Origin: an uncultured Veillonellaceae bacterium
GTDB taxonomy: Bacteria; Bacillota; Negativicutes; Veillonellales; Negativicoccaceae
DNA: 8,775 nt
Assembly: GCA_900556745.1 (NCBI GenBank)
Contig: USPU01000034.1
Span: forward strand, 1-8,775
Direction: 5' to 3'
Position 1 is the stretch's first letter; the number at the start of each line of letters is the position of its first letter. The translations under genes were made by a program, and so were the position numbers. This document shows, piece by piece, positions 5,628 through 8,775 of the stretch. A model generated the notes under the pieces. It saw only the letters and a program-made list of their open reading frames with translations. It was not told the origin of the DNA and did not search any database.

Positions 5628-7457
5628 ATGTGCGGTATTGTCGGCTATGTGGGATTTCAGGATGCGGCGTCGTTTTTAATTGACGGTTTGCGTAAATTGG
5701 AATACCGCGGCTATGATTCGGCGGGGATCGCCTGCTATGAAAACGGGAAGATTGAGATTCGTAAAAAAGTAGGCGGCATCGCCAACTTGGAGTCCTACCT
5801 CGAATCGCACCCCATTCACGGGCAGATCGGTATCGGCCATACGCGTTGGGCGACGCACGGACGCCCGTCGGATGTCAACGCGCATCCGCACGGCGACGCG
5901 GAAAATCGTTTTGTCGTCGTACATAACGGCATCATTGAAAACTTCATGGAACTGAAACGCGACCTCATCGCCAAAGGGCATGTCTTTGTTTCCGAAACGG
6001 ATACGGAAGTCATCGCGCATTTGTTGGCGGATTTACATGATGGCGACTTTTTGTCGACCGTGCGAAAAATGTTAGACGTGGTGGACGGTTCCTATTCGCT
6101 GGCGGTAATGGACCGCGACGAACCGGACAAGCTGATCTGCACCAAAAAGGATAATCCGCTGATCGTCGGACTCGGCGACGGTGAAAATTTCATCGCGTCG
6201 GATATTCCCGCGATCATCAATGAAACGCGCGATATTTACATCTTAAATGACGGCGAAATCGCTACCGTGACGGCGGACAGCGTGCGCGTGATCGATCGGG
6301 AAGGTCGTCCGATTGATAAAAAAGTGCACCATGTGGACTGGTCGGCGGAAGCGGCGGAAAAAGGCGGCTACGAACACTTCATGTTGAAAGAAATCAACGA
6401 GCAGCCCAAAGCGATCCGCGACACGATGTCGATGCACGTTCATAAAGAAGATCAGTCGGTATATTTTGATGAACTCGGCTGGACGAAAGACGACCTGCAA
6501 CAGGTCAATAAGATTTTAATTACGGCCTGCGGTACGGCGTACCATGCGGGACTCGTAGCGAAATATTACATCGAGCAGATCGCGCGCATTCCGGTCGAAG
6601 TGGATATCGCGTCGGAATACCGGTATCGCGATCCGTTGACGGATGAAAACACGTTCTGCATCGTGATCAGCCAATCGGGCGAAACGAGCGATACGCTGGC
6701 GGCGCTGAAAGAAGCGAAACGTCGCGGCGCGAAGAGCCTCGCCGTGACCAATACGGTGGGTTCATCGATCGCGCGCGAAGCGGACGCGGTGGTATATACG
6801 GTCGCCGGTCCGGAAATTTCGGTCGCGTCCACCAAAGCGTACACGACGCAGCTGGTGGCGTTGCTGTTGCTCGCGGTGTACTTCGGTCGCATCAACGAAA
6901 ATCTGTCCCGCGAGGAAGAAAAAGCGATTGTTTCCGCGCTTATCGAGGCGCCGGAAAAATGCCACGAAATTTTTGAAAATACGGACATGATTAAGACGTT
7001 CGCGAAGCATTACGGTTTCGCGGAAGACGTGTTCTTCATCGGCCGTTCGATCGACTACGCGGTCGCCATGGAAGGCGCGCTCAAGCTCAAAGAGATCTCC
7101 TACATTCACGCGGAGGCCTATGCCGGCGGCGAACTCAAGCACGGCACGTTGGCGCTGGTCGTGCAGGGCACGCCGATCATCGCGATCGTGACGCAGGATC
7201 ATGTACGGGAAAAAATGTTCAGCAATATCCAGGAAGTCAGCGCGCGCGAAGCCATCGTGATCGGCATCGGTTATGACGACGACGCCGAACTCGATCATTT
7301 CGTGAAACACGCGATACGCATTCCGCGCACGCATCGTTTCGTCGCGCCGATTTTATCCGTCATACCGTTGCAGTTGTTGGCGTACTACGCGGCCATTACG
7401 CGCGGCACGAATGTCGATAAACCGCGCAACCTCGCGAAATCCGTTACCGTCGAATAA
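5628..7457 (+). CDS. glmS: Glutamine--fructose-6-phosphate aminotransferase (isomerizing)
   Basis: The enzyme makes glucosamine-6-phosphate from fructose-6-phosphate and glutamine, the first committed step to UDP-GlcNAc for peptidoglycan and lipid A, in the cytoplasm. The 609 residues equal the usual length. The N-terminal class II glutamine amidotransferase domain has the nucleophile Cys2 exposed after Met removal (MCGIVGYVG), LEYRGYDSAG (24-33), HTRWATHG (71-78) and NGIIEN (100-105). Two SIS sugar-isomerase domains follow: CGTAYHAG (301-308), SQSGETSDT (348-356), LKEISYIHAEAYAGGELKHG (487-506) and the end KPRNLAKSVTVE. Glu489, His505 and Lys604 correspond to the isomerase residues of the E. 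coli enzyme. ATG 5628 follows AAGGAGG (5614-5620) at 7-base spacing. trpS follows 23 bases later with no terminator between, so the two are probably cotranscribed. I see no glmS ribozyme in the short leader. Confidence 0.98.
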   Translation: MCGIVGYVGFQDAASFLIDGLRKLEYRGYDSAGIACYENGKIEIRKKVGGIANLESYLESHPIHGQIGIGHTRWATHGRPSDVNAHPHGDAENRFVVVHNGIIENFMELKRDLIAKGHVFVSETDTEVIAHLLADLHDGDFLSTVRKMLDVVDGSYSLAVMDRDEPDKLICTKKDNPLIVGLGDGENFIASDIPAIINETRDIYILNDGEIATVTADSVRVIDREGRPIDKKVHHVDWSAEAAEKGGYEHFMLKEINEQPKAIRDTMSMHVHKEDQSVYFDELGWTKDDLQQVNKILITACGTAYHAGLVAKYYIEQIARIPVEVDIASEYRYRDPLTDENTFCIVISQSGETSDTLAALKEAKRRGAKSLAVTNTVGSSIAREADAVVYTVAGPEISVASTKAYTTQLVALLLLAVYFGRINENLSREEEKAIVSALIEAPEKCHEIFENTDMIKTFAKHYGFAEDVFFIGRSIDYAVAMEGALKLKEISYIHAEAYAGGELKHGTLALVVQGTPIIAIVTQDHVREKMFSNIQEVSAREAIVIGIGYDDDAELDHFVKHAIRIPRTHRFVAPILSVIPLQLLAYYAAITRGTNVDKPRNLAKSVTVE

Positions 7458-7480
7458 GGCAAGCGACAGAAAGGAACGTT

Positions 7481-8464
7481 ATGGATACTATTTTTTCGGG
7501 CATTCAGCCCAGCGGTAATCTCACGCTCGGGAATTATCTCGGCGCGTTGAAAAATTTTATTCCGTTTCAGGACACGCATGAATGCTACTATTGCGTTGTC
7601 AATCAGCACGCGATTACGGCGCCGCAGGATCCCAAAATGCTGCACGAGCGCACCAACCAGTTGGCGGCGTTGTACCTGGCGGCGGGAATTGATCCCCATA
7701 AAGCGACGCTGTTCGTTCAGTCGGAAGTGCCGGAACACGCGCTTTTGGGCTGGATGATGATTACCTTGGCCTATGTCGGCGAGATGGAACGCATGACGCA
7801 GTACAAAGACAAGGCGAAAAAACAGGGCGAATCCATTCCGTTCGGTTTAATGGCGTATCCCGCGCTCATGGTGGCGGATATTTTGCTGTACCAGGCGAAA
7901 CTCGTGCCGGTCGGCGAAGATCAGCGCCAGCACATGGAACTCACGCGCACGATGGCGGAACGCTTCAACCAACGTTACGGCGAAGTGTTCACCATACCGG
8001 AAATGTTTACGCCGAAAGGCGGCGCGCGCGTCATGAGCCTGCAGGAACCGACGTCGAAAATGAGCAAGTCGGACGCGAACCAGACGGCGACGATTTATCT
8101 TTTGGACGATGACGACGCGATCGCGCGCAAAATCAAACGGGCGCAGACGGACAGTGAAAACTCGATCCGTTACGATCGGGAAAACAAGCCGGGCGTGTCC
8201 AATTTGCTTTCCATTCACGCGGCGATTTCGGGTAAATCCTTTGCTGAACTCGAAACGCATTACGCGGGGCAAGGCTACGGCACGTTGAAAAAAGATGTGG
8301 CGGACCTCGTCGTCGGCGAGTTGCGGCCGTTGCGCGAACGCTATGAAGAGCTTTCGGGCAGTCCCGAACTCGACGCGATTTTGACGGCGGGCGCGGAAAA
8401 AGCGCATGCCAAAGCGCGGGAAACCTACGAAAAAGCCATTCGGGCGATGGGTCTCTATCGCTGA
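7481..8464 (+). CDS. trpS: Tryptophanyl-tRNA synthetase
   Basis: This cytoplasmic class I aminoacyl-tRNA synthetase charges tRNA-Trp using ATP. The 327-residue length and sequence match bacterial TrpRS of the Geobacillus stearothermophilus type throughout. FSGIQPSGNLTLGNYLGAL (5-23) carries TLGN (15-18), the HIGH-motif equivalent. Others are DQHAIT-like NQHAIT (41-46), GEMERMTQYK (100-109), PALMVADILLY (127-137), VPVGEDQRQHMELTR (142-156) and the ATP-binding loop KMSKS (193-197). RAMGLYR closes the protein. ATG 7481 has AAAGGA (7470-7475) at 5-base spacing, and the gap to glmS is 23 bases. No T-box leader or Trp-rich leader peptide precedes it, so control by tryptophan supply is not evident; it probably follows the glmS promoter. 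A strong terminator follows 8 bases after the stop. Confidence 0.98.
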   Translation: MDTIFSGIQPSGNLTLGNYLGALKNFIPFQDTHECYYCVVNQHAITAPQDPKMLHERTNQLAALYLAAGIDPHKATLFVQSEVPEHALLGWMMITLAYVGEMERMTQYKDKAKKQGESIPFGLMAYPALMVADILLYQAKLVPVGEDQRQHMELTRTMAERFNQRYGEVFTIPEMFTPKGGARVMSLQEPTSKMSKSDANQTATIYLLDDDDAIARKIKRAQTDSENSIRYDRENKPGVSNLLSIHAAISGKSFAELETHYAGQGYGTLKKDVADLVVGELRPLRERYEELSGSPELDAILTAGAEKAHAKARETYEKAIRAMGLYR

Positions 8465-8472
8465 TGACTATG

Positions 8473-8500
8473 AAAAAAAGACGCTGCGGCGTCTTTTTTT
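8473..8500 (+). terminator. Terminator of the glmS-trpS operon
   Basis: Seven A (8473-8479), stem GACGC (8480-8484), loop TGCG, GCGTC (8489-8493) and seven T (8494-8500). It has the same symmetrical A-tract, GAC...GTC, T-tract design as the terminators at 621-648 and 3062-3090. Confidence 0.92.
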
Positions 8501-8571
8501 GTGCGCGAAAAAATTTCACATCGGGCGTTGCGTTTTCGCGTTGGCCGCAATGTAGTAGGTGAGCGCGGGAG

Positions 8572-8580
8572 AAAGGAGGT
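8572..8580 (+). promoter_or_regulatory. Strong ribosome binding site for the 31-residue peptide
   Basis: AAAGGAGGT is an almost complete anti-16S match, 3 bases before ATG 8584 (4 from GGAGG). It is among the best in the window and is the main reason to treat the very short frame as a real gene. No convincing promoter is visible between 8501 and 8571; TTGCGT (8528-8533) with TGTAGT (8551-8556) at 17 bp is only a weak candidate. Confidence 0.75.
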
Positions 8581-8583
8581 CCG

Positions 8584-8679
8584 ATGACAAGACAGGAATG
8601 GTATCGCTGGTTGATCTGGTTATTGAGTGAAATTTTACGTCGTTTGTATGCCGAAGCGCATACGGAAAGCGAGTCATGA
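8584..8679 (+). CDS. Small Trp/Leu/Arg-rich peptide, coupled to an amidase gene
   Basis: The 31-residue product starts MTRQEWYRWLIWLLSEILRR and ends in a polar tail (LYAEAHTESES). Residues 6-18 are hydrophobic with three Trp, but Arg8 and Glu16 interrupt them, so it looks more like an amphipathic helix lying on the membrane than a clean transmembrane segment. Its TGA (8677-8679) overlaps the ATG (8676-8678) of the next gene as ATGA, the classic sign of translational coupling. I do not recognise a family. Since the partner is a signal-less peptidoglycan amidase, a holin-like, export-helping or regulatory role is conceivable but unproven; the peptide is shorter than ordinary holins. It could also be only a leader frame that delivers ribosomes to the amidase start. 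Confidence 0.65.
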   Translation: MTRQEWYRWLIWLLSEILRRLYAEAHTESES

Positions 8680-8775
8680 GTTTTTGGTGGTTGAACCCGG
8701 GGCATGCCTTGCACGGCGTGCCCGATCCGGGGGCCGTCGCCGCTGACGGCACGCGGGAAGCCGACGTCGTGGCGG
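8676..8775 (+). CDS. N-acetylmuramoyl-L-alanine amidase (Amidase_3 type), N-terminal fragment
   Basis: Only 33 codons lie inside the window and the frame runs off the right edge. The start MSFWWLNPGHALHGVPDPGA, then DGTREADVV, matches the beginning of the Amidase_3 zinc-hydrolase fold, where 'NPGH.....DPGAV....G..E.DV' contains two zinc ligands; here these would be His10 and Glu28. Such enzymes cut the bond between MurNAc and the first L-Ala of the peptidoglycan stem. The catalytic domain starts at once, with no signal peptide, so secretion by the usual route is not expected; that fits phage-type endolysins or wall enzymes with another release route. The start codon overlaps the stop of the small peptide (ATGA), with only a weak GGAAAG (8664-8669) ribosome binding site, so translation probably depends on coupling. 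Length and C-terminal domains are unknown. Confidence 0.75.
   Translation, partial: MSFWWLNPGHALHGVPDPGAVAADGTREADVVA

Noticed and set aside
7458..7480. T-box or tryptophan leader before trpS
   Set aside because: The gap is 23 bases, too short for a T-box, and contains only a ribosome binding site.
7847..8407. Open frame of 186 codons on the minus strand
   Set aside because: It is antisense to trpS and Arg/Phe-rich, as expected of a reverse reading of this codon usage.
8501..8571. Prophage or insertion boundary after trpS
   Set aside because: The amidase could suggest a phage, but no integrase, attachment-site repeat, tRNA or terminal inverted repeat is visible and base composition does not change clearly.
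8133..8714. Open frame of 193 codons on the minus strand
   Set aside because: It crosses the trpS terminator and overlaps trpS and the peptide-amidase start, which have better coding evidence on the plus strand.

Overview
The window looks like a chromosomal segment of a diderm Firmicute of the class Negativicutes. This is inference, not proof. The core proteins (pyruvate:ferredoxin oxidoreductase, TrpRS, a CshA-like DEAD-box helicase) and the strong AAGGAG ribosome binding sites are Firmicute-like. Two family-9 glycosyltransferases of the lipopolysaccharide heptosyltransferase type point to an outer membrane. Coding DNA is moderately GC-rich and very rich in CpG (GCG, CCG and ACG codons), with AT-rich gaps between genes. 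No mobile element, CRISPR array, tRNA or rRNA is visible.

Layout. Positions 1-612 hold the 3' end of a pyruvate:ferredoxin oxidoreductase gene (nifJ type), closed by a symmetrical terminator. A plus-strand family-9 glycosyltransferase (712-1815) converges on a minus-strand relative (1838-3010); one 26-bp palindrome serves as terminator for both and contains bases of both stop codons. Upstream of the second transferase, also on the minus strand, is a DEAD-box RNA helicase (3092-4387). Its terminator overlaps the -35 region of the transferase promoter. The helicase diverges from a plus-strand gene for an unrecognised multi-pass membrane protein (4611-5468); the 220-bp gap between them holds both promoters and repeated AGAAACG elements. 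After a long-stem terminator comes a likely two-gene operon, glmS-trpS (5628-8464), closed by its own terminator.

The right edge (8501-8775) holds a short overlapping pair. A 31-residue Trp/Leu/Arg-rich peptide with an excellent ribosome binding site is joined by an ATGA stop/start overlap to the beginning of a gene whose first 33 residues match the N terminus of a zinc N-acetylmuramoyl-L-alanine amidase (NPGH motif, then DPGAV and a conserved Glu). The amidase lacks a signal peptide, so the pair resembles a small lysis-type or wall-remodelling module and is the least ordinary part of the window.

How the genes relate. Most are independent housekeeping units, each with its own promoter and terminator. 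A loose theme is the envelope: GlmS makes glucosamine-6-phosphate for peptidoglycan and lipid A, the two transferases probably add sugars to LPS core, and the amidase cuts peptidoglycan. Three of the clear promoters have the extended -10 form TGnTATAAT with a poor or oddly spaced -35, and two of these lie directly after the terminator of the preceding gene.
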